From assembly GCA_047635955.1 (NCBI GenBank), contig JBLIGW010000011.1, positions 1-17,083 on the forward strand: a stretch of 17,083 bases of DNA, written 5' to 3'. Below, one piece after another: positions 7,183 to 13,221 of the stretch; the first letter of the stretch is position 1, and the number at the start of each line of letters is the position of its first letter. Below the pieces are notes generated by a model that saw only the letters and a program-made list of their open reading frames with translations, ran no database searches and had not been told where the DNA came from. The DNA comes from WFTC01 sp047635955 (GTDB lineage: Bacteria; Patescibacteriota; Gracilibacteria; UBA1369; 2-02-FULL-48-14). A program made the translations under genes and the position numbers.

Positions 7183-8189
7183 CCACTTATTCTGAAGCCG
7201 GAGTAAATATTGAAGATGGAGACGCTTGTTCACGAATTGCCTACGAAGCAGCCAAAGCTACTTTTGCAGGGCGACATGGCATGATTGGAGCTCCTGCAAT
7301 TCTCGAAGGAGGGTTCAGTGGCGCACTAGACATGGGGGATTTCTTCCTTGTCCAGAATGACGACGGTGTGGGAAGCAAAAGTATGATCGCAAGTGCCATT
7401 GGTAAATACGACACACTCGGATTAGACCTAGTAGCAATGGTGGCCGACGATGCCATTTGTGTGGGTGCTGAAGTGATCTCACTCAGTAACACTGTAGATA
7501 TTCAGAAGGTGAATGCTGAACAAATCGAAGCAATGATGGCTGGACTCAAAGCAGCCTGTCTCGAGCAAAAGATTGTTGTTCCAGGAGGAGAGATTGCTGA
7601 ACTGCCTGACCAAGTGAACGGTTTTGTTTGGAATTCAACGGCAATGGGAATCGTAGAAAAGGATAAACTTATTGATGGAAACAAAGTTAAAGAAGGAGAC
7701 CTGATTATTGGTCTGCGAAGTGCTGGGTTCCGATCTAACGGATTCACACTCGTTCGACACATTCTTTCCAAAGCTTACGGGAAAGACTGGGCTAATGAAG
7801 ATTATGGAGATGGACGCACTTGGGGCGAAATTCTACTCACACCTAGCGTGATCTATCACCGAGGACTATTGAAATTACTCGGAGCGTATGGAGAAGCTCG
7901 TCCAGTGGACGTACACGGCTTAGTTCACGTGACTGGTGGCGGAATCCACGGAAACGCAGAACGTATCGTTAAAGGAGGTCTAAAGGCTGAATTTACTGAT
8001 CTCTGGGAAGCTCATGAACCTATGAAGAAACTCATGGAACTCGGAGGCGTTGCTGAAGAAGAAGCTTACAAAACTTGGAACATGGGAACTGGAATGCTGA
8101 TTGTACTTGCTGAAGCCGATGTAGATGCAGCCATGGCAAAACTTACCGACTTTGAAGCTAAGGTGGTTGGGAAAGTGGTTTCAGAGTGA
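7179..8189 (+). CDS. purM: PurM-family phosphoribosylformylglycinamidine cyclo-ligase (AIR synthetase), divergent
   Basis: 336 residues, the normal PurM length, aligning end to end with the family: Y.EAGVNI (4-11), DDGVGSK (61-67; usually DGVGTK), DTLGLDLVAM (78-87), GGEIAELP (136-143; usually GGE.AEMP), GDLIIGLRSAGFRSNGFTLV (173-192), GLVHVTGGG (247-255) and NMGTGM (301-306). PurM closes FGAM to aminoimidazole ribonucleotide with ATP, step five of purine synthesis. Many conserved positions carry conservative substitutions (T66S, M to L in AELP, loss of the PG.Y after it), and no other purine gene is in the window. A related ATP-using activity of the PurM/HypE/SelD superfamily therefore cannot be excluded. 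It overlaps the zinc-ribbon gene by 4 nt and the convergent regulator by 9 nt. Confidence 0.85.
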   Translation: MTTYSEAGVNIEDGDACSRIAYEAAKATFAGRHGMIGAPAILEGGFSGALDMGDFFLVQNDDGVGSKSMIASAIGKYDTLGLDLVAMVADDAICVGAEVISLSNTVDIQKVNAEQIEAMMAGLKAACLEQKIVVPGGEIAELPDQVNGFVWNSTAMGIVEKDKLIDGNKVKEGDLIIGLRSAGFRSNGFTLVRHILSKAYGKDWANEDYGDGRTWGEILLTPSVIYHRGLLKLLGAYGEARPVDVHGLVHVTGGGIHGNAERIVKGGLKAEFTDLWEAHEPMKKLMELGGVAEEEAYKTWNMGTGMLIVLAEADVDAAMAKLTDFEAKVVGKVVSE

Positions 8190-8921
8190 GTTCCACAGGA
8201 GGTCAAACATCGTTGTCATGGACATGACGAGGTCTTCTCGTTGAATCCGAATGCCAGCTCCTTCGCTATTGTCATACTTAAGAAAGTAAACGGCTTTTTC
8301 ACCGATGATACAATCGGTTTGAATTTCTTGATCTGCGGAGATACGTTTCATTTGATGCTTGGGATTGGTGAATTGAGATTCGTACCAATCCGCCTCTTTA
8401 CCAGCAACGGCAATTTCTTGAATTTCTGCTCCATTTTCATGTGCAAGCTTAAGAAAATTTAGAATGATATCTCGGCTTCTTTGATCTGTGATTACAAGCT
8501 GCGGGTTGAAGATCGTACGAACTCTTTTGTTGTCTTTAAAAGCAGAGGCAAGTTCTTGATAGACTGTTTCTGTTTTTTCAACAGTAGATAGCTCAAAACC
8601 AGAAATAAATTCGTGTTGATGGATCTGTTTTTCCTTTAGTGTTTCCGTTAAGATCTCAATATGATGAAGCTTTGCATTGTACTGAGCCTTTGCTTCCAAG
8701 CTGAGCACGTCTTTAATCAAATCCGGCTCTAGCAGTTTGAAATAGCTGGAACCTTTATGAAGCAAGGTGAGCACCAAGCCTTCAGTTTTTAATTTATTTA
8801 GAACCGCGTAGACGGTGGGACGCTTCACTCCAGTTTTCCTAGATAAGGTGCTTGCGAGCATTTGTCCGCCTTTAGACAGAGCATCGATGACTTTCCGTTC
8901 TGTAGTCGTAAACTGCGTCAT
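8181..8921 (-). CDS. TrmB-type transcriptional regulator
   Basis: A 246-residue cytoplasmic DNA-binding protein. Residues ~5-60 form a winged helix-turn-helix: TTTERKVIDALSKGGQM, then LASTLSRKTGVKRPTVYAVL as the HTH pair, then the wing (LVLTLLHKGSSYFKL). A helical linker follows at ~65-100 (likely dimerising coiled coil). The C-terminal half (~105-246) resembles the phospholipase-D-like effector domain found behind TrmB helices (FNPQLVITDQRSRDIILNFL, CIIGEKAVYFLKYD, then a closing MTTMFDLLWNSL helix). TrmB proteins are sugar-responsive repressors or activators in archaea; in CPR bacteria similar proteins are frequent and uncharacterised. A consensus promoter and several repeats lie just upstream, suggesting autoregulation and control of the divergent 9055 operon. 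The ligand is unknown. Confidence 0.85.
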   Translation of the reverse strand: MTQFTTTERKVIDALSKGGQMLASTLSRKTGVKRPTVYAVLNKLKTEGLVLTLLHKGSSYFKLLEPDLIKDVLSLEAKAQYNAKLHHIEILTETLKEKQIHQHEFISGFELSTVEKTETVYQELASAFKDNKRVRTIFNPQLVITDQRSRDIILNFLKLAHENGAEIQEIAVAGKEADWYESQFTNPKHQMKRISADQEIQTDCIIGEKAVYFLKYDNSEGAGIRIQREDLVMSMTTMFDLLWNSL

Positions 8922-8923
8922 GT

Positions 8924-8942
8924 TGTCAGTTCATTATTGACA
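8924..8942. promoter_or_regulatory. Possible operator: TGTCA-N9-TGACA
   Basis: TGTCA (8924-8928) and TGACA (8938-8942) form an inverted repeat covering the predicted transcription start and leader of the TrmB-type regulator gene. A repressor bound here would block its own transcription. The arms are only 5 bp, so chance is possible. The same TGTCA word recurs within the -35 boxes at 8971 and 9013. Confidence 0.35.
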
Positions 8943-8947
8943 GCATT

Positions 8948-8976
8948 ATTATAACTTTTGCAGGTTAGTTTGTCAA
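8948..8976 (-). promoter_or_regulatory. Consensus sigma70 promoter of the TrmB-type regulator gene
   Basis: On the minus strand, TTGACA (8976-8971) and TATAAT (8953-8948) are both perfect consensus hexamers separated by exactly 17 nt. Predicted start of transcription is near 8941, giving a leader of about 20 nt before the ATG at 8921. It is the strongest promoter match in the window. Confidence 0.82.
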
Positions 8977-8993
8977 ACAGCTAAAACAGCTAA
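8976..8993. repeat. Tandem 9-bp direct repeat AACAGCTAA x2
   Basis: AACAGCTAA occurs twice back to back (8976-8984, 8985-8993), followed by a degenerate TTGCTAA (8994-9000). It lies between the two divergent -35 regions, a typical place for an activator or repressor binding site acting on both directions. Confidence 0.45.
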
Positions 8994-9012
8994 TTGCTAA
9001 ACTCTGACTAAG

Positions 9013-9040
9013 TTGACATAATTAGCTTACGTTTCATAAA
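9013..9040 (+). promoter_or_regulatory. Probable promoter of the 9055 operon
   Basis: TTGACA (9013-9018), a 16-nt spacer and CATAAA (9035-9040) precede the ATG at 9055, giving an almost leaderless transcript. An overlapping alternative is TTGCTA (8994-8999), 17 nt, CATAAT (9017-9022), which would leave a leader of about 26 nt. Which one is used cannot be decided from sequence. Confidence 0.45.
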
Positions 9041-9054
9041 TAACCACCCCAAAC

Positions 9055-9858
9055 ATGAACGCAATGAAATCCACTCCAAACCAATCTCTCGAACGTATTT
9101 ATTCCGTAATGGAAAGTACACTGCATGAACTCATTGATGGAATGCAGCTTCAAGATCCAGATGAAATTTTTAACTCAGTGATCTTACAAGCCTACGACCA
9201 TATTGAAGAAACAAATCTTGCAACTGATATGAAAGCCTGGCTGCAGGTATTGATAGATAAAACAGTTCAAGGCTTAGAGCCTGAAGGCGCATTCCCAATC
9301 GATACACTTAGCCCCTCACCAGAAGAAGAGCTTACTTGTGCTGGCTTTAGAAAGAACTTTGAGGAAGCCATAGACAAGGCATTAGAGAGCAACCCCATTT
9401 TGGATCGATATGACTACTATCGAGTTCGATGTAATCAGCTTGAATGGAAAGCTTTGAAAGATCTTAAAGAGATGGGCTATACGGGCCTAGGCATGTGGCT
9501 CATTACAAATGAAGTAGAAAAGGGTATGGATTGGAGAGAATTTGTAAAGCAAGGAACGTCTCCTTACCTCAGTGAGTTTGAATTCAAAAACCCAAATACC
9601 CCCACTGAACAGGTTAAGAAATTTCTGCAATTCCGGCTTGATATACGTAGAGAGCATAAAAAAATGAACGACCTCAGTCGACTAGGACATGAGGGAAGCA
9701 CCGAGGAACTGTTCAACGTTAACAGAGGAATTAAAGATCTTAAAACACTTATGGAAACTGGCTATGGAATGAATTCACACGCGATGGCACGTGTCTTGAG
9801 TTTTATGGATATGGATGATGACCTCTACAGTGGCGCAGATGACTCAAAAATGTTTTAA
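9055..9858 (+). CDS. Hypothetical acidic helical protein, faint sigma-factor-like pattern
   Basis: A 267-residue soluble protein with no signal peptide or membrane segment and no family that I recognise. It is mostly helical and acidic, with a tail rich in Asp (DMDDDLYSGADDSKMF). The first ~110 residues have a spacing faintly like an ECF sigma factor: VILQAYDHIEE, then MKAWLQVLIDKTV (compare 'AWL..IA.N' of region 2), a linker with SPSPEEEL, and a further helix FRKNFEEAIDKAL. The segment after it (DYYRVRCNQLEWKALKDLKE) does not match region 4 clearly, so this remains speculative. It is read divergently from the TrmB-type regulator across a repeat-rich 133-nt region and precedes the aldolase-like gene by 20 nt, so it is likely controlled by that regulator. 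Starts at 9055 or 9064 are possible. Confidence 0.7.
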   Translation: MNAMKSTPNQSLERIYSVMESTLHELIDGMQLQDPDEIFNSVILQAYDHIEETNLATDMKAWLQVLIDKTVQGLEPEGAFPIDTLSPSPEEELTCAGFRKNFEEAIDKALESNPILDRYDYYRVRCNQLEWKALKDLKEMGYTGLGMWLITNEVEKGMDWREFVKQGTSPYLSEFEFKNPNTPTEQVKKFLQFRLDIRREHKKMNDLSRLGHEGSTEELFNVNRGIKDLKTLMETGYGMNSHAMARVLSFMDMDDDLYSGADDSKMF

Positions 9859-9878
9859 TTAAGTTCATAAAAAAAACC

Positions 9879-10913
9879 ATGATTACATTCAAAAACGATT
9901 ACAGTGACGGAGGACACCCAAAGGTTTTAAAAGCCTTGCTTGAATATGCAGAGACCTCTCAGCCTGGATATGGAGACGATGAATATACCGCGCAAGCACG
10001 AAAGCGAATTCAAGAAGTATGTGAAAGCCCTGACTCTCTTGTTCGATTTGTATCAGGAGGAACTCAGGCTAATTTGATTGTGATTGCTTCAATCTTACGA
10101 CCCCATGAAGCTGTAATTTCAGCGAGTAGTGGGCATATCAACATGCATGAAGCTGGTGCCATTGAGGCGACTGGACACAAAGTGGACATTATTGATTCTC
10201 CTTCAGGTAAATTGACTCCTGAACTAGTAGATATTGCCTACAAACGATGGGAAGATTGCCATACCGTTAAAGCAAAGCTAGTCTATATTTCAAACACTAC
10301 AGAGCTAGGCACTGTTTACTCCAAAAAAGAACTCCAGGACCTTTCAGCTTATTGCCGGAAGAATGATCTCTATTTATTTATGGATGGAGCTCGACTCGCA
10401 AGTGCACTCTGTGCAGAAGGAAATGAACTTACCCTGGCAGACATCGCAGAACTGACCGATATCTTCTACATTGGAGGTACAAAAAATGGGGCTCTCTTTG
10501 GTGAAGCTATTGTGATCACCAATCCTGCTTTACAGGAGTATTTCGATCACCACATTAAGCAACGAGGAGCTCTGCTTTCAAAAGGACGCGCCTTGGGAGT
10601 TCAGTTTCTAACTCTATTCCAGGATGATCTATATTTTGAAATTGGACGACATGAAAATTCCATGGCTCAAAAGCTCGCTAAAGGGATTCAAGCAGCTGGT
10701 TATGAGTTTTTAACTCCGCCGGTATCGAATCAAATCTTTCCTATTCTACCAAAGCCCGTAATTGAAAACCTTGAAAAACAGTTCAAGTTTTATGTGTGGG
10801 AACCTGTTGATGAAGCCACGAGCGCCATTCGATTGGTGAGCTCATGGGTGACTCAAGAGTCTGAGGTTGCAAGATTTATCAGTGCCATTAAAGCGCCTCA
10901 TAAAACTCAATAG
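9879..10913 (+). CDS. Threonine aldolase / beta-eliminating lyase family PLP enzyme
   Basis: 344 residues, a fold-type I PLP enzyme of the low-specificity threonine aldolase family, which cleaves threonine/allo-threonine to glycine and acetaldehyde. Family landmarks in order: NDYSDGGHP (6-14; others have SD..), GYGDDEYT (30-37), the phosphate-binding SGGTQAN (59-65), the ring-stacking region HINMHEAGAIE (86-96), YISNTTELGTVY (136-147), the MDGARL motif with Asp169 and Arg172, and the PLP lysine in GGTKNGALFGEA (Lys202). All catalytic positions expected of the family are present. A C-terminal small domain follows (YVWEPVDEATSAIRLVSSWV). Substrate specificity is not certain, because relatives act on other beta-hydroxy or aromatic amino acids. 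The ATG is preceded by A8 then CC with no Shine-Dalgarno. The 3' end overlaps the convergent HicA-tailed gene by 26 nt. Confidence 0.88.
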   Translation: MITFKNDYSDGGHPKVLKALLEYAETSQPGYGDDEYTAQARKRIQEVCESPDSLVRFVSGGTQANLIVIASILRPHEAVISASSGHINMHEAGAIEATGHKVDIIDSPSGKLTPELVDIAYKRWEDCHTVKAKLVYISNTTELGTVYSKKELQDLSAYCRKNDLYLFMDGARLASALCAEGNELTLADIAELTDIFYIGGTKNGALFGEAIVITNPALQEYFDHHIKQRGALLSKGRALGVQFLTLFQDDLYFEIGRHENSMAQKLAKGIQAAGYEFLTPPVSNQIFPILPKPVIENLEKQFKFYVWEPVDEATSAIRLVSSWVTQESEVARFISAIKAPHKTQ

Positions 10914-12276
10914 GATCAAGTCCCATCTTTTCTATACAAGCACGCAAGAGCCCTGTTTTAATGGAAGATCCTTTGTGAATTGATATTGGATAGACTCCAC
11001 CCCCACGAGTTCTAAAGAAATGATGACTCCCTTTTATTCTTACAGGTGAGCCCAACAACCGAGACAAGGCGCTTAATACTTTTTGACTTGAGAGGTTTCT
11101 CAAACAAGCTAAATTGAAAACTGGTTTTTGACGTTCTATAGGGAAGGAAAGAACTTGAGCCTGTTCTTCTTGAGGAAGTGCTGACTTGAGCTCTTCATGA
11201 ATATATTGAATCTCTTTTGTGACCACAGTAATATTCGACTCTAAATTTTCAGGTTTTCCACTTAGTTCGTTGCAAATTAATTTAAACAAGTGTGCCCTAA
11301 GTGAATGATAAGCCCCCGCACCCATATAAGAGCCTAAACATACATTGGTAGTGGGTATGAAAATATCACCCGTTGATCTGCAGATTGTAAAATCCAAAAT
11401 ACTTTGGCGAGTGGCTCGATCTGCAATCACAACAGATGCTAAATACTGACTTCGAACCCCAATACGATCAGAATATTGACTTTTGATGGCAATTTCGTAA
11501 TTTCCAATTAGTAAACTTCTAACCGGCATCTCTCGGAATTGTGTAAGGTCCTCTGCTTCCTCTAGTAGTTCATGTAGCTCCTCTGCTGGTATTTCGTGAA
11601 CAAGCTCCTCTTCAAGCCCCTGCCATGCGGACGATTCGGCAAAATGCTCCATGATACTGACACCATTCACTACAAGAAAATATGGGGATTTTTCACCTGT
11701 TTCTTGTGTAAAAGGGTGAGGTGTATTAGACGCAATATTCTGAACCCCATACAAGGCTTGAATTCGTGAAGCTGGATCTGAAAAATGTGAAGACGTGAAG
11801 TCCCTTAAATGTAAGATTAAGGATTGATCTAAAAATTCAAAAAATTCTAAGATTCTCCCATTCCAACCCGTTATTTTTTCTCTCGTTGAGTAGGCCTGTA
11901 AAAGCTCAAACAATAACAATCGCAGGCCATTAAAATGCTTATTATACTTTTTGACGTCTAAGGTCCCATTACTTGAGAATATTCTAGAGAAATAGCGTGG
12001 TAATTTACCTCTCATTGCACATGCAAATTCATCAGCAAGTAAGCGTAACTCTGTTCGTAGCTCATGATACTCAGTCAAATGCATTGCGTATTCAGCCGCT
12101 TCCTCAAAAGCAATTTCCTCCTCATAAACCAGTGCATCAATTTCAGGAAGGATCGATTGACTTAACAGTAAGCTAAGTTTTTCAAGTCTTTGCTCTCCAA
12201 AAAAAGACCTGAGATTCTTTGTAGGACCAGGGTATTCATAATTCAAATTAGGCTGAGTTGCTTCAATATTAGACAT
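10888..12276 (-). CDS. Large protein of unknown function with a C-terminal HicA-like mRNA-interferase domain
   Basis: A 462-residue soluble protein. The first ~390 residues are not recognised: helical at 20-160 (many Leu/Glu, including EIDALVYEEEIAFEEAAEYA), acidic at 221-246, then a mixed region with YLASVVIADRATRQSILDF (278-296). The last ~68 residues (395-462) look like a HicA toxin fold: SSQKVLSALSRLLGSPVRIK, then GSHHFFRTRGGG (416-427) and KGSSIKTGLLRACIEKMGLD (435-454), matching the family pattern 'l.k.G....rqkGSHhif......v.iP.H...l..GtlrsIlk..gl..eef'. The catalytic His of the GSHH motif is present. Free HicA toxins are ~60-80 residues, so this is a fusion or a repurposed RNA-binding domain. 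No HicB antitoxin is adjacent. It is divergent from a TrmB-type regulator across 78 nt. Confidence 0.75.
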   Translation of the reverse strand: MSNIEATQPNLNYEYPGPTKNLRSFFGEQRLEKLSLLLSQSILPEIDALVYEEEIAFEEAAEYAMHLTEYHELRTELRLLADEFACAMRGKLPRYFSRIFSSNGTLDVKKYNKHFNGLRLLLFELLQAYSTREKITGWNGRILEFFEFLDQSLILHLRDFTSSHFSDPASRIQALYGVQNIASNTPHPFTQETGEKSPYFLVVNGVSIMEHFAESSAWQGLEEELVHEIPAEELHELLEEAEDLTQFREMPVRSLLIGNYEIAIKSQYSDRIGVRSQYLASVVIADRATRQSILDFTICRSTGDIFIPTTNVCLGSYMGAGAYHSLRAHLFKLICNELSGKPENLESNITVVTKEIQYIHEELKSALPQEEQAQVLSFPIERQKPVFNLACLRNLSSQKVLSALSRLLGSPVRIKGSHHFFRTRGGGVYPISIHKGSSIKTGLLRACIEKMGLDPIEFYEAL

Positions 12277-12296
12277 AATTGTGTGGTTAGTTGTGC

Positions 12297-12319
12297 TTGC
12301 TTTTTACCCATAAAAGCAA
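12297..12319. promoter_or_regulatory. Probable operator: TTGCTTTT-N7-AAAAGCAA
   Basis: A perfect 8-bp inverted repeat, TTGCTTTT (12297-12304) and AAAAGCAA (12312-12319), sits in the middle of the 78-nt divergent region between the HicA-tailed gene and the second TrmB-type regulator. Arm length and spacing suit a dimeric winged-helix protein. The site has no U-rich tail and lies upstream of both starts, so a terminator is unlikely. Confidence 0.5.
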
Positions 12320-12329
12320 CTAGGACCAA
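12301..12329 (-). promoter_or_regulatory. Weak candidate promoter of the HicA-tailed gene
   Basis: On the minus strand TTGGTC (12329-12324), 17 nt, TAAAAA (12306-12301) gives a start near 12294 and a short leader to the ATG at 12276. Only about half the -35 matches consensus. Support comes from the fact that a perfect inverted repeat covers the -10 and spacer. Confidence 0.3.
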
Positions 12330-12331
12330 TC

Positions 12332-12349
12332 TGACGGTCATATTCGTCA
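12332..12349. promoter_or_regulatory. Minor inverted repeat TGACG-N8-CGTCA
   Basis: TGACG (12332-12336) and CGTCA (12345-12349) lie just before the ATG at 12355. They could be a second binding site for the same regulator or a small leader hairpin. The arms are 5 bp, so chance is not excluded. Confidence 0.25.
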
Positions 12350-12354
12350 CCTTT

Positions 12355-13221
12355 ATGCAAAATATTGAGACCATACTCAGAAAAATCGGACTCTCCGATC
12401 TTGAAACTCGAATTTACCTAAAATTACTTGAAGAGGGTGAACAAGCTGCTTCTCCTATTGCTCGGGATTTAAAAATACCTAGAAACACCACTCGTGGAAT
12501 TTTAGACAAACTCTGTGAACGCCAATTGAGTGGCAAAATCTACCGTAGAAACACTCAGTTTTACCAAGTAAAAAATCCCATTTCAATACTTGGGATTTTG
12601 GCAGAGGAACGTGAAAAAATTAATGAAGCCGAAGGCTCATTAAAGTCAGTAATGCCTCTATTATTAGGGCTACATGAACAAAAAAATATTGTTCCAAAAA
12701 TACGTTTTTATGAAAAAGAGAATGAAATAATTGAAGCCTTTAACCATAGCCTCTACGCGGGAGTGAAAGAAATTCTTACATTTACATCGTATGAGTTTTT
12801 TAAATCAAAAGCACTGAGGGACAATGATGTGAACTTCTACATTCCAATGCGAGTAAAAAAAGAAATCTCAATGAAGGTTTTAGTGGGAAAAACAAATTTT
12901 CAAGAAAAACTAATTCCAAATGAAGCAGGTCAACTACGAGAAAGACGTTTTCTGCCTGAAGATCTTGTTCTGCCTGGAAACTTCATGATTTACGGAGACT
13001 TTGTATTCTATTTTTCTTCCACAGAAAAAGAACAGATGGCGATACAGATTGAAAGTAGGATCATGGCAGAAACATTAAGAGTGCTCTTCATGTTCATATG
13101 GAACACATCATCAGTACTCACTAAAGTTAAAAATTCAGGAAAAATTCAGATCGACTTAGTTAAGGTAGACACATGCTCTACACAATCCACATCACCGACG
13201 ACCTTTACCCGAACCTGTTAA
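12355..13221 (+). CDS. TrmB-type transcriptional regulator (second copy)
   Basis: 288 residues from the ATG at 12355. The frame is open back to 12190, but those codons overlap the divergent gene and its promoter, so the shorter form is preferred; it starts exactly where TrmB homologues do (IETILRKIGLSDLETRIYLKL). Residues 13-72 are the TrmB winged helix (LKIPRNTTRGILDKL as HTH, YRRNTQFYQVKNP as wing), ~75-110 a helical linker, and 115-255 an effector-like domain (RFYEKENEIIEAFN, ILTFTSYEFF, FMIYGDFVFYFSS). It shares only the architecture with the regulator at 8181. The AT-rich coding sequence (25% GC in 12661-12720 by hand count) contrasts with dprA. The last 16 codons run over the start of dprA, suggesting coupled translation. 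Likely targets are itself, the divergent HicA-tailed gene and dprA. Confidence 0.83.
   Translation: MQNIETILRKIGLSDLETRIYLKLLEEGEQAASPIARDLKIPRNTTRGILDKLCERQLSGKIYRRNTQFYQVKNPISILGILAEEREKINEAEGSLKSVMPLLLGLHEQKNIVPKIRFYEKENEIIEAFNHSLYAGVKEILTFTSYEFFKSKALRDNDVNFYIPMRVKKEISMKVLVGKTNFQEKLIPNEAGQLRERRFLPEDLVLPGNFMIYGDFVFYFSSTEKEQMAIQIESRIMAETLRVLFMFIWNTSSVLTKVKNSGKIQIDLVKVDTCSTQSTSPTTFTRTC

Noticed and set aside
12190..12354. 55-codon N-terminal extension of the second TrmB-type regulator
   Set aside because: It covers the divergent gene and the operator region; homologous regulators start at the position of the ATG at 12355.
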